Assembly: GCA_009783975.1 (NCBI GenBank)
Contig: WRCL01000018.1
Coordinates: 1 to 12,970, forward strand
DNA: 12,970 bases
Direction of reading: 5' to 3'
Source of the DNA: Micrococcales bacterium
GTDB lineage: Bacteria > Actinomycetota > Actinomycetes > Actinomycetales > Cellulomonadaceae
Position 1 is the stretch's first letter, and every line of letters begins with the position of its first letter. Below the pieces are notes generated by a model, which was given only the letters and a program-made list of their open reading frames with translations, was not told the DNA's origin and ran no database searches. The translations under genes and the position numbers were made by a program. This document shows positions 1 through 7,808 of the stretch, in pieces.

Positions 1-3000
1 AGACGTGTCTGGCAGGACGAGGGTGGCGCTGTCGGTGTTGTTGGCCTCGACAGGGTCAGGTTCGTTGTGGGTGACCGCGACTTTCAGCGTGAGGCTGGGC
101 CCTGCGGTCGGTGAGACCGCCCCGACGATGGAGAAGACGACTTTCCCACCAGGCGCGATCGTGTCGATCGTGCAGACCAGGCGGCCGGTGCACTGCATGG
201 CACCTGTGGCACCGGCGCTGGCGGTGACCACCGCGGAGGTGATCGTCAGACCGTCGGGCACGTCGAACCTCACCACGACGCTGGTGCCGTCCCCTGGCCC
301 GTTGTTGGTGACCTCCACCACGAACCGGGCCTGCCTGCCGTCAGGCGACACGGTGCTCTGCGTGATGGCGACGCCGACGTCTGCTGCTGGCGGCACCACC
401 GGGACGTCGCACGCCTCGGCTTTGTTGTTGGTCGCGTCCGGGTCGAGCGACGACGAGCCGACGAGCACAGCGTTGCACTGCTGGGTGCCGGCCGCGCTCA
501 GGGGGACGGCGAACGTCACCAGGACCGTTCCAGACCCGCCCACACCCAGCCGGCCCACCGGACAGCTGACGACGGACTCTGCGTTGCCTGTCGGTGTCGA
601 GCACGCAGCGCCGCCGTCGACGCTCGCCGAGACGAAGGTCATCCCTTCGGGCACAGCGTCGGAGACCACGACGTTGTCCGCCACGGACGGACCAGCGTTC
701 GTCACCTTCACACGCCAGGTCGCCTGGCGCCCGGCCATGATCGGGTCGACGAGGGTCTTGGTGACTGACAGGTCCGATACCTGCTGGACGTTGACCGGCA
801 CCAACGACGTGTTGTTCTCGTAGTCCGACTCAGGGGTGGTGGTTCCCACCACGACCTTGGTCGTGTACAGACCCGGGGGAGTGTCAGCCGGGATCCACAT
901 GGCGACCTGGCTGAACACCGGGAACGCAGGTTCGAAGACCTTGAACAGCGGTGGGACGTCGATCGCTTCGCAGCTCAACGTGTACTGGGTGGTCGACCAC
1001 CCGACAGCCTGCGGATCGGGCGGCACCGGCGCGTCCCACGTGCAGCTGTTGCCGGGCACGTCTGGCGGGGCTGAGGCCATCGGCACGAAACCAGGCGGGA
1101 AGGTCGTCACCCCGGTCGGGTTGTCGGCGACCGACGGCCCGTTGTTGATCGACATGGCGCTGTAGAGCACCTGTCCCCCAGCCGACGGTGTGGAGGTGCT
1201 CACCGACCCGATGATGGCGTGGTCGGCGAGCCTGTCGAGCTCGACGTCGACCGATGCGGCGTTGTTCGTCAGGTCGCTGTCGTGGGCCGCGGCGCTGACC
1301 GACGCGGTGTTGGTCACCGTACGTGGGTACACCGGGTCGCACGGGTCACCTGGACGGCACCCTGGTGCCCGTCCGCCGAAGGGGTCCATGGAGACGAACA
1401 CCTGCACCGATGACGACTCGGCCAGGTCGACCTCGGCGATCGTGCACTGCACCTGCACACCTGTGGCCGGTGTGCCACCGACCTGCGTGCACCCTGGTGA
1501 GGCCACGAAGTCGAACCCGACGGGCAGGGTGTCGAGGACTGTCGCGTTGGTCGCCACCGAGGGACCAGCGTTGACCACCGTGAGCGTGAAGCTGTCCTGC
1601 CCGCCGACGTAGACCGGTGTGCTGTCGGCGTTCTTGATCAGGCGCAGGTCAGCCTCGGCGATGATGTCGACGTGAGCCGACGGCCTCAGCGACGTCGGGT
1701 TGCCGGCGAGGTTCGCGGTGGACGACGTCACCGTCGCGGTGTTGGCCACCTGTTCACCTGCGGCACCCACAGGAGCGTCGGGGGCGACCATCCCGATGAC
1801 GGTGATCGTCACAGGTGCCGCCTGGGTGGGCATATAGCTCGGCACGGTGCCCAGCTCGCACGTGAACCTGGTGCCGCCACCGGCGAGCGCGCACGTGCCC
1901 TGGGTCGAGACCACCGACGTCGCGGTGAACCCGGCCGGGAGGGTGTCGGAGACGACGACGTCGTGCGCGTCGGCACCGTACGGGGCTGGCCGTGTGGCGC
2001 CCGGAGAGCTGACGTCGACCTGGTAACGGAACGGGGTCCCGGCGGTGTACGACGCGTGCCCGTCAGCTGGGTTCGGCACTGTGTCTTCGGCCGACTTGGT
2101 CGCCCGCAGGGCAGTGCCCGAGGCGCCGACGACGAGGTTGGCCGACGCTGTGTTGTTCGTCAGGGTGGTCTCGGGGGTGGTTGTCGAGGCGACGACCGTC
2201 ACGGGGTAGGTGCCCGGCTCGACGTACCCGAGGACGACCATGTTGAAGGTCTCGGTGACCGACTCACCAGGGGCGAGGTCGACACCGGTGATCGTGCACA
2301 CGAACTCACCGTTGGCGATGGCACAACGGTTCGGGTCCACGCCCACACCCAGGTCAGCGACCGAAGCGAGGCGGAACTGCACGTCATGGGCCACCGACGG
2401 ACCCGTGGCGGCGTTGGTGATGGTGAAGGCGACCGTCACCCACGACCCGGCTCCTTGGTACGCTCCAGCCGGCGTGATGGTGAGGTCGTGGACCGACAGG
2501 TCGGTGCTCGTCTCGACCTGCGAGGTCACCGTCGCGCTGTTGTTGTCCAGCGACGGGTCAGCGGTCGACGAGCCCACTGTCGCGGTGTTCACCACGGTGG
2601 TGCCCGCGGCGAGCCCTGGGTCGACGAGCACAGAGATCTTCACCGTCGTCGACGCCTGTGGAGCGATGTCGGGCAGCGCGCAGGTCACGTCCTGCCCCAC
2701 GGCTGCGCACCCTGAGGTGGTCGCCGACCCCGGTGCGGTCGACGCCAAGAACGTCACCCCGGCAGGCAGGGTGTCTGTGAGCTCGACGTTGAGCGCCGTG
2801 ATGTCGTCCCACGCGGGGTCGTTGGTGTTCTCGACCGTGATCTCGTAGGTGACCACGTCGCCCGCCACGACTGTGGCCGGCGCAGCCTTGGTCACCGCCA
2901 GGTCAGCCTGCCCAGAGCCTGTGAGGGTCCAGCTCGCCGTGGCCGGGGTCTGGCCAGGAGCTGAGACGGTGACCGTCTCGGTGAGGTTCGCTCCGGTGCT

Positions 3001-4902
3001 GAGGTCGGCGGCCGAGTGTGTCTGCACGACGACGTCCTGGCTGCCGCCCGGCGGGATCGAACCATTGACGCTGCAGACCAAAGGGACAGCGGCCAGGCTG
3101 CCGCACGTGAGGCCGGCGGCAGGGGTGACGCCGTCAACGACAAGACCTGGCGGGACGATGTCGGAGAGCTGAACACCTGTGGCGGTCGACGGCCCGGTGT
3201 TGGTGATGGTGATGGTGTAGTCCACCTCCAGGCCCGCGGCGGCAGGCAAGGACGTGCGGTTCGCCCGTTTGGTCACGGACAGGTTGACCGACCGCGCCAC
3301 GTTGGTCGTCGCCGACGCGGTGGTGTTGCGGCCGAACGCTGTGGCCGTCGCGGTGTTGGTCACCGGTCCGGGGTTGGCGTCCGGGGCGACCGTCCCGGCG
3401 ACGGTCACCCGCATCGACGAGGCTGCGGGCAGGGTGATACCGCTGCACGCCACCGCACCAGCACCATTGATGGAACAGCTGCCGCGGGTGGTGCTCACCG
3501 AGGTGAACGTCACACCAGCAGGTGGCGGGTCGGCGATCGTGACGTTGGTGGCGTCCGACGGACCGTTGTTCGTCGCGTCGAGCTGGTAGGTGATCGACGT
3601 ACCAGCCACAGCGTTGTCCGGGGCAGTCTTGGTCAGCACGATATCGGCCTGCGGGGCACCGACCGTGACCTGCGAGCTCGCCTGGTTGTTGGTGGTGACA
3701 GGGTCGAGCGTGGCCGAGGTCACCTGGGCGGTGTTGGCCACCACAGTGCCCTGCGCCAGGCGCGAGTCGAGCGTCGCGGTGACCCTCACGCTCGCCGAGG
3801 CGCCGACTGCGAGCGTCGGCACCGCACATGCCAGGCCGTTCCCGGGGGTGACGCAGGTGCCAGTCGAGGGCACAGCAGAGACCAGCCCCAGCTGAGACGG
3901 GTCGAGCAGGTCGCTGAGCACGACGTTCGTCGCGTCCGACGGACCGTTGTTCCTCGCGGTGAGGGTGTAGACGACCGTCGCGCCAGGCGCGGCGGTGGCC
4001 GGCGAGACGGACTTGGTGATCGCCAGGTCAGCCTGGCGGACCAAGGAGACCGTGTCGGACGAGACGTTGTTCGTCGGGACAGGGTCGTACGCCGTGGTCG
4101 ACACGGTGGCGACGTTCGTCACCGACGTGGCGGTCGAACCAGACGGCACAGTGCCGCGGACGAGCACAGTGACCGAGGCGCCGTTGGCCACCGACCCCAA
4201 CGGACAGCTGACCTCGGTGACGCCGACAGTGCAGGTCACACCGGCTGGTGCGCTGACCTGGACGTTCGTCAAACCGGGGGGGATCGGGTCGGTGAGCACG
4301 ACACCGGTCGCAGCGTTCGGGCCGTTGTTGGTCACCGTCACCGTGGACACCGACTGCCCGCCCACAGGGGTCGGGCGTGGGCTCATCGTCTTGGACACGG
4401 CCACGTCGGCCTGGGCGACGACGTCAGTGCTCGCCACGTTGGTCACGTAGGTCGCGTCCACACCGGCGGTCTTGGTGCGGTACTTCAAGGTCCCCTGGTT
4501 CGACACCGTGGTGCCACCAGCCCCTGGGTCGACGACGACGTTGAACATCAGCCTGTTCTGCGACCCGGCGCCCTGGCCGTCCACAGTGCCGACCATCGTC
4601 CCGCCCGCGGAGGTGACGTTGGTGCCCAGACGTGCCCGGACCGTGCGGGTCGTCGGGTCGTACTCGGCCCTGTCACCGTCGGCGGCGTCGGTCTGGCTGA
4701 CCGCCGGGACGCCGAACGACGCGACCCACCTGATCGAGCCAGGCACGAAGCTCACCCCTGGTGGCAGGACGTCCTCGGCGACGACCTGCAACGCCGAGTC
4801 CATCCCGGTGTTGGAAAAAGCGAGGGTGTACTGCAGCGTGTCACCGGGCCGCGACGGGTTGTTGCCCGAGAGGTTGATCACAGACTTGGTCGACGTCGTG
4901 AA
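1..4902 (-). repeat. array of twelve DUF11-like Ig-fold repeats
   Basis: The repeats are clear at protein level. Minus-strand positions of the first codon of each repeat (residue number): about 4902 (349), 4410 (513), 4032 (639), 3648 (767), 3288 (887), 2907 (1014), 2505 (1148), 2115 (1278), 1653 (1432), 1227 (1574), 777 (1724) and 384 (1855). After the first, longer one the spacing is 120-154 residues. Typical landmarks are an opening like ADLxVTK, a central TNxGPSxAxxV, a DxLPxG turn, a Cys pair, then NTAxVxSxxxDPxxxNN. The first repeat lacks cysteines and is the most divergent; the other eleven each hold at least two. The repeats at 1653 and 777 carry an extra Cys pair. DNA identity between copies is mostly low, so the array is old, apart from one near-identical patch between the repeats at 4032 and 3648. 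Confidence 0.9.
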
Positions 4903-5946
4903 GTCTGGGGAGTAAATACTGATCGCCGTGGCCAGAACACCGGGATAATAGGTGTCCCCACCGCTGGAGAAGGTGAACGTGGCGCTCGTCGCACCGTTCG
5001 GGATGGCACCAGACGCACCGACGTTCTTGATGTCGAACCCGAGCATGTTCTTGTCGGCCGGGGTGCGGGTGGTCACCGAGGTCCCGTTGGTGTCGTTCGT
5101 CGCGTTGAAGAAGTTCGACCCTGGCGACAACGCCGTCGCCAGCTGGGTGGTGTTCAGCAAGGTGTAGTCCGCGGCCTGGTACAGGTCGCCTTCGTAGGCG
5201 ACCATGGACAGCTGGGCGTCGACAGGCCCGGTCCAGGGGGCCAAGAACCCGTCGATCGTGATCGTCTTCGGGTTCGAGGTGCTGACCATGTCGAACCCGT
5301 CGAACACGGTGAGGTTCCGCAGCGGCATGTTGGGGGCCGCGTACGCCACGACCAGCGACCACCCGGCGTACCGGTCCACACCGGTCGCAGCCACGACGTT
5401 GGCACCCCAGTACGGACCGTTCCCGCCAGCGGCGACGATGGCGGTGACGTCGGCGAACTCCTGGTAGGCGCCATAGCTGGACGTGTTGGGCCCGAACGTG
5501 AACTGCGAGGTCACCGGGACGTACGCCGCGGCTCCGGGCGGACGCAGCTGCATCTGCGTGCGGGTGCCGGTCCCAGCGGTGCCGCCGGTGCCCGCGGTCA
5601 GGCGTGCCCCCCAGTACAGCCCCGCCCACTGCACGACGGCCCCGTCAGGCAGCAACAACGACGACGACGAGGAGTTGAACGTCGAGGCTACGTCGTCGGC
5701 GTCGAGGTTGGTCATCGTAAAGCTGTTGTTGTTGTAGTTGCCGCCAGCGCGGGCCGCAGCACAGTTCGCCGCCGAGTCGGGGCAGGTGAGCAGGTTGTTG
5801 CCGATAGCGACAATCGCACCGTTGGTGTTCGCCTGGTACCGGATGGCGAACGGAACCGTGTTCGCCGCCTGCGCTGGGACCAGGTTCATCACCGCGAACA
5901 CGGCCAGCGCGAGCACAACCATTATCGCCGTCACGCGCGATCTCAT
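1..5946 (-). CDS. giant secreted DUF11-repeat surface protein, C-terminus outside window
   Basis: A single reading frame starts with ATG at 5946 and stays open for 1982 codons to the left edge; I read it through codon by codon and found no stop or frameshift. An AGGTGAG ribosome binding site (5951-5957) sits 4 nt before the ATG. In order the protein has: a Sec signal peptide (residues 1-27, predicted cut AQA|ANT); an N-terminal module (about 28-348) with Cys55/Cys62, a Ser run at 92-96 and a WAGLYWG motif; then twelve DUF11-like repeats from about residue 349 onward, each opening with a motif like ADLAVTK and carrying NNGPSDATNV-like and DP..NN motifs. DUF11 domains are Ig-like modules common in cell-wall and extracellular proteins, so I infer a surface stalk, adhesin or envelope protein. 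No catalytic domain is visible. The missing C-terminus should show whether it ends in a sortase signal, a membrane helix or neither. It is divergent from cdd and seems functionally unlinked to it. Confidence 0.95.
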   Translation of the reverse strand, partial: MRSRVTAIMVVLALAVFAVMNLVPAQAANTVPFAIRYQANTNGAIVAIGNNLLTCPDSAANCAAARAGGNYNNNSFTMTNLDADDVASTFNSSSSSLLLPDGAVVQWAGLYWGARLTAGTGGTAGTGTRTQMQLRPPGAAAYVPVTSQFTFGPNTSSYGAYQEFADVTAIVAAGGNGPYWGANVVAATGVDRYAGWSLVVAYAAPNMPLRNLTVFDGFDMVSTSNPKTITIDGFLAPWTGPVDAQLSMVAYEGDLYQAADYTLLNTTQLATALSPGSNFFNATNDTNGTSVTTRTPADKNMLGFDIKNVGASGAIPNGATSATFTFSSGGDTYYPGVLATAISIYSPDFTTSTKSVINLSGNNPSRPGDTLQYTLAFSNTGMDSALQVVAEDVLPPGVSFVPGSIRWVASFGVPAVSQTDAADGDRAEYDPTTRTVRARLGTNVTSAGGTMVGTVDGQGAGSQNRLMFNVVVDPGAGGTTVSNQGTLKYRTKTAGVDATYVTNVASTDVVAQADVAVSKTMSPRPTPVGGQSVSTVTVTNNGPNAATGVVLTDPIPPGLTNVQVSAPAGVTCTVGVTEVSCPLGSVANGASVTVLVRGTVPSGSTATSVTNVATVSTTAYDPVPTNNVSSDTVSLVRQADLAITKSVSPATAAPGATVVYTLTARNNGPSDATNVVLSDLLDPSQLGLVSAVPSTGTCVTPGNGLACAVPTLAVGASASVRVTATLDSRLAQGTVVANTAQVTSATLDPVTTNNQASSQVTVGAPQADIVLTKTAPDNAVAGTSITYQLDATNNGPSDATNVTIADPPPAGVTFTSVSTTRGSCSINGAGAVACSGITLPAASSMRVTVAGTVAPDANPGPVTNTATATAFGRNTTASATTNVARSVNLSVTKRANRTSLPAAAGLEVDYTITITNTGPSTATGVQLSDIVPPGLVVDGVTPAAGLTCGSLAAVPLVCSVNGSIPPGGSQDVVVQTHSAADLSTGANLTETVTVSAPGQTPATASWTLTGSGQADLAVTKAAPATVVAGDVVTYEITVENTNDPAWDDITALNVELTDTLPAGVTFLASTAPGSATTSGCAAVGQDVTCALPDIAPQASTTVKISVLVDPGLAAGTTVVNTATVGSSTADPSLDNNSATVTSQVETSTDLSVHDLTITPAGAYQGAGSWVTVAFTITNAATGPSVAHDVQFRLASVADLGVGVDPNRCAIANGEFVCTITGVDLAPGESVTETFNMVVLGYVEPGTYPVTVVASTTTPETTLTNNTASANLVVGASGTALRATKSAEDTVPNPADGHASYTAGTPFRYQVDVSSPGATRPAPYGADAHDVVVSDTLPAGFTATSVVSTQGTCALAGGGTRFTCELGTVPSYMPTQAAPVTITVIGMVAPDAPVGAAGEQVANTATVTSSTANLAGNPTSLRPSAHVDIIAEADLRLIKNADSTPVYVGGQDSFTLTVVNAGPSVATNATVLDTLPVGFDFVASPGCTQVGGTPATGVQVQCTIAEVDLAESSSVQVFVSMDPFGGRAPGCRPGDPCDPVYPRTVTNTASVSAAAHDSDLTNNAASVDVELDRLADHAIIGSVSTSTPSAGGQVLYSAMSINNGPSVADNPTGVTTFPPGFVPMASAPPDVPGNSCTWDAPVPPDPQAVGWSTTQYTLSCEAIDVPPLFKVFEPAFPVFSQVAMWIPADTPPGLYTTKVVVGTTTPESDYENNTSLVPVNVQQVSDLSVTKTLVDPIMAGRQATWRVKVTNAGPSVADNVVVSDAVPEGMTFVSASVDGGAACSTPTGNAESVVSCPVGRLGVGGSGTVLVTFAVPLSAAGTQQCNAVLVGSSSLDPDATNNKAEACDVPVVPPAADVGVAITQSTVSPDGRQARFVVEVTNNGPGDGTSVVVRFDVPDGLTITSAVVTASAGATGAMQCTGRLVCTIDTIAPGGKVVFSIVGAVSPTAGPSLTLKVAVTHNEPDPVEANNTDSATLVLPDTS
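4903..5865 (-). other. N-terminal module of the DUF11 protein, function unknown
   Basis: Residues 28-348 of the giant protein are unlike the downstream repeats. They are rich in Asn, Thr, Gly, Tyr and Trp, alternate short hydrophobic stretches as expected for beta strands, and hold one Cys pair (55 and 62), a five-Ser run followed by LLLPDG (about 92-102) and a WAGLYWG motif (107-113). Similar Asn/Gly-rich N-terminal regions precede DUF11 arrays in other large secreted bacterial proteins, from memory; I cannot give a family name. As the outermost or first-folded part it could be a ligand-binding tip, but that is inference. Confidence 0.6.
5866..5946 (-). other. Sec signal peptide of the DUF11 protein
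   Basis: Residues 1-27 show a short basic n-region (two Arg at positions 2 and 4), a hydrophobic core from about residue 5 to 23 rich in Val, Ala, Leu and Met, and a PAQA end that fits an AxA signal peptidase I site before Ala28. There is no lipobox cysteine and no twin-arginine motif. The position at the very N-terminus, right behind a good ribosome binding site, supports the ATG at 5946 as the true start. Confidence 0.88.
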
Positions 5947-5950
5947 ACCA

Positions 5951-5957
5951 CTCACCT
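5951..5957 (-). promoter_or_regulatory. ribosome binding site of the DUF11 protein
   Basis: On the minus strand AGGTGAG lies 4 nt before the ATG at 5946 (AGGTG core 6 nt away). This fixes the start that yields the signal peptide. It contrasts with the neighbouring genes cdd, the amidohydrolase and manC, which have no such site. Confidence 0.8.
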
Positions 5958-6169
5958 GTTCTCGTCCGCGAGCAGATGCTCCGGTGGCGCTCCTTGAACA
6001 CGACGCACGCCGTCTGCGGCGCAGGGAGCGCGGGGCGGCGGCGTCGGCCTCACGATAGTCATGGGACGTCCTGGACGCCGGTTGACCACACCGACCCCGC
6101 GGAAACTGCTGGGAACGCATTTACGGGCATTTGCGACAATCGCAGACAAAGCCCATCCCTGGTCTGCAG
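5958..6169. other. divergent intergenic region between DUF11 gene and cdd
   Basis: About 210 bp without a convincing gene. It must hold the promoter of the DUF11 gene, but I see only a weak minus-strand candidate -10, TATCGT at 6052-6057, with no good -35. Near the cdd side is a short perfect inverted repeat, TGCGA-CAA-TCGCA (6132-6144), and GACAA occurs twice (6135-6139 and 6145-6149), just upstream of and overlapping the cdd -35 position. These could be operator half-sites but are short enough to arise by chance. Open frames crossing this stretch are arginine-rich and not protein-like. Confidence 0.5.
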
Positions 6170-6175
6170 TAGCCT
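6170..6175 (+). promoter_or_regulatory. -10 box for leaderless cdd
   Basis: TAGCCT matches the actinobacterial TAnnnT -10 pattern. It ends 7 nt before the GTG at 6183, so transcription should start at or next to the start codon. There is no TTGACA-like -35 at 16-18 bp upstream. Confidence 0.55.
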
Positions 6176-6182
6176 GGTGCAG

Positions 6183-6584
6183 GTGGACCCAGAAGCTATC
6201 GACTGGAACGCCCTCGTGGCCGCTGCCCGCGACGTGGCAGCACGGGCCTACGCCCCCTACTCACACTACCTGGTCGGTGCTGCGGGTCTGGTCGACGACG
6301 GCCGGACCGTCGTGGGGTGCAATGTGGAGAACGCCTCGTTCGGCCTGACCTTGTGCGCTGAGTGCGCACTGGTGGCCGCGCTGCACACTGGCGGCGGTGG
6401 ACGGTTCGTCGCCGTGGTCTGCGTCACCGGCGACGGCACAGTGGTGACCCCGTGCGGACGGTGCCGCCAGCTGCTGGCCGAGCACAGCACCGACACCCTG
6501 CTCGTCGCCACCACGACCACCCCGGTCGCGCTGTCCACGCTCCTGCCCGACCCGTTCGGCCCCGACGACCTCACGGGCCGCTGA
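6183..6584 (+). CDS. cdd: cytidine deaminase
   Basis: Cytosolic zinc enzyme of pyrimidine salvage that converts cytidine and deoxycytidine to uridine and deoxyuridine; 133 residues, the normal size of the small homotetrameric class. Visible motifs are APYSHYLVGAA near the N-terminus, GCNVENASFG (substrate pocket), LCAEC (first zinc Cys and the catalytic Glu) and PCGRCRQLLAEH (the other two zinc Cys). CAEC in place of the more usual CAER is, as I recall, normal for actinobacterial enzymes such as that of M. tuberculosis. The GTG at 6183 gives an N-terminus (VDPEAIDWNAL) that aligns with the mycobacterial protein; the frame is open further upstream, but that part is Arg/His-rich with no family similarity. 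No Shine-Dalgarno is present, and the -10 box suggests a leaderless mRNA. In M. tuberculosis cdd lies beside sdhC and is followed by deoA and add; here it stands alone. Confidence 0.95.
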   Translation: MDPEAIDWNALVAAARDVAARAYAPYSHYLVGAAGLVDDGRTVVGCNVENASFGLTLCAECALVAALHTGGGGRFVAVVCVTGDGTVVTPCGRCRQLLAEHSTDTLLVATTTTPVALSTLLPDPFGPDDLTGR

Positions 6585-6605
6585 CCGCCTCGACCGTGCA
6601 GGTGC

Positions 6606-7784
6606 TCAGCCGTCACCCAGCGCGAGCACAGCAGCACGTGCGAGCAGCCGGGCACCAAGGCCGACAGCGCGCTCGTCGATGACGAGGTCACCTTGGTGCA
6701 GGTCATATGTCCGACCACCAGGGGTCCGGGTGCCCAGGCGCGCCATCGCGCCGGGGACGGCTGTGAGGTACCAGGCGAAGTCTTCACCGCCGAGGGACTG
6801 CTCGGCCAGGACCACCGCGTCAGGTCCGACGACGTCACGGGCCGCCTGTTCGAGCACCTGCGTCGCCGCCGCGTCGTTGACGACCGGCGGCACGCCTGTG
6901 ACCACCCGGACCTGCGCGGCGACCCCGAGCGGGCTGACGAGCGCGTCGACGATCTGGCGCACCTGCTCCCCAGCGTGCTCCCACGCGCTGACCTCCAGGG
7001 TGCGCAACGTCCCGGCGACGGTCCCGGTCGCGGGGATCGCGTTGACCGCCTGCCCGGCGTGGACCGTCCCCCATGTGAGGTTCACCCCCCAGCGCGGGTC
7101 CAGCCGCCGGCTGAGCACTGACGGGACGCAGGTGACGACCTGGCCGAGGGCGAACACGACGTCACCGGTGAGGTAGGGCCGCGAGGTGTGCCCCCCGGCG
7201 CTGGTGAGCGTCACGTGCACCTCGTTCGACGCTGAGGTGATCGCCCCGATACGTGTGCCGACCTGGCCGACGTCGAGCGTGGGGTCGCAGTGCAGCGCGT
7301 ACACAGCCGACACCCCCTCGAGCACCCCACCGGCCATGACGTCGAGCGACCCACCGGGCTGGACCTCCTCGGCGGGCTGGAACACCAGCCGCACACCACC
7401 GGGCAGCCCGTCCAACGCGCTGAGCACCAGACCAGCCCCGACGAGCGCCGCGGTGTGCACGTCATGCCCGCAGGCGTGCGCCACCCCCGGCACGGTCGAC
7501 TGCCACGGCGCCCCGCACGTGTCGGGCACCGCCAGGGCGTCCATGTCGGCACGCAGGGCGACCCGGTTGTCACCAGTGCCGATATCCACCACGAGCCCGG
7601 TCCCAGCGACCTGCACTGGTTCTAGCCCTGCTGCGGCGAGCCGTTCGGCGACCGTGTCGCGGGTGCGGTGCTCGGCCCGGGCCAGCCCAGGGTGGGCGTG
7701 CAGGTCCCGCCGCAGCGCGACGAGCTCGTCGTCCAGCTCGGCGACCAACGCCTGCACCCGGCTCACCGACGTCGTCCGGTCCAC
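6606..7784 (-). CDS. M20-family amidohydrolase / metallopeptidase
   Basis: A 392-residue cytosolic enzyme of peptidase family M20D (HipO/AbgA/IAA-amino acid hydrolase type), which uses a two-metal centre to cleave N-acyl amino acids or related amides. Metal-site motifs are all present: HACGHDVH (Cys105, His107), FQPAEE (Glu139/Glu140), ALHCDP (His165), GGEDF (332-336) and His363 in a DLHQGD context. LRADMDALAVPD (78-88) is the usual strand before the active site. The lid domain is represented by GGHTSRPYLTGD (197-208). Length and motif order are normal and nothing is missing. The exact substrate cannot be read from sequence. The GTG at 7784 is chosen because it gives a full N-terminal helix ending in LRRDLHAHP and because a -10 box lies 6 nt upstream. 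It is 24 bp downstream of manC on the same strand and convergent with cdd across 21 bp. Confidence 0.93.
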   Translation of the reverse strand: MDRTTSVSRVQALVAELDDELVALRRDLHAHPGLARAEHRTRDTVAERLAAAGLEPVQVAGTGLVVDIGTGDNRVALRADMDALAVPDTCGAPWQSTVPGVAHACGHDVHTAALVGAGLVLSALDGLPGGVRLVFQPAEEVQPGGSLDVMAGGVLEGVSAVYALHCDPTLDVGQVGTRIGAITSASNEVHVTLTSAGGHTSRPYLTGDVVFALGQVVTCVPSVLSRRLDPRWGVNLTWGTVHAGQAVNAIPATGTVAGTLRTLEVSAWEHAGEQVRQIVDALVSPLGVAAQVRVVTGVPPVVNDAAATQVLEQAARDVVGPDAVVLAEQSLGGEDFAWYLTAVPGAMARLGTRTPGGRTYDLHQGDLVIDERAVGLGARLLARAAVLALGDG

Positions 7785-7790
7785 CCACCA

Positions 7791-7796
7791 AGGTTA
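7791..7796 (-). promoter_or_regulatory. -10 box for leaderless amidohydrolase
   Basis: On the minus strand TAACCT is followed by six bases and the GTG start at 7784. It fits the TAnnnT consensus at the distance expected when transcription begins at the start codon. No Shine-Dalgarno sequence is present in the 24-bp gap behind manC, so the gene may have its own transcript as well as read-through from manC. Confidence 0.55.
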
Positions 7797-7808
7797 GGCC
7801 GTGTTCGG

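Noticed and set aside
1..2848. several plus-strand open frames of 60-350 codons opposite the DUF11 gene (for example 5-823, 1672-2715, 2210-2848)
   Set aside because: All are mirror frames of the repeat-coding strand with Thr/Val/Pro- or Arg-rich low-complexity translations; the minus-strand frame gives coherent DUF11 repeats throughout.
3016..5997. 993-codon plus-strand open frame
   Set aside because: It lies antisense to the DUF11 gene; its translation is dominated by Arg, Gly, His and Val with no domain, signal or ribosome binding site. High GC content in the true gene keeps the antisense frame open.
5976..6182. N-terminal extension of cytidine deaminase from 5976
   Set aside because: The extra 69 residues have no similarity to the family, and the GTG at 6183 aligns with known actinobacterial N-termini.
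6585..6605. terminator between convergent cdd and amidohydrolase
   Set aside because: The 21-bp gap shows no stem-loop or T tract on either strand.
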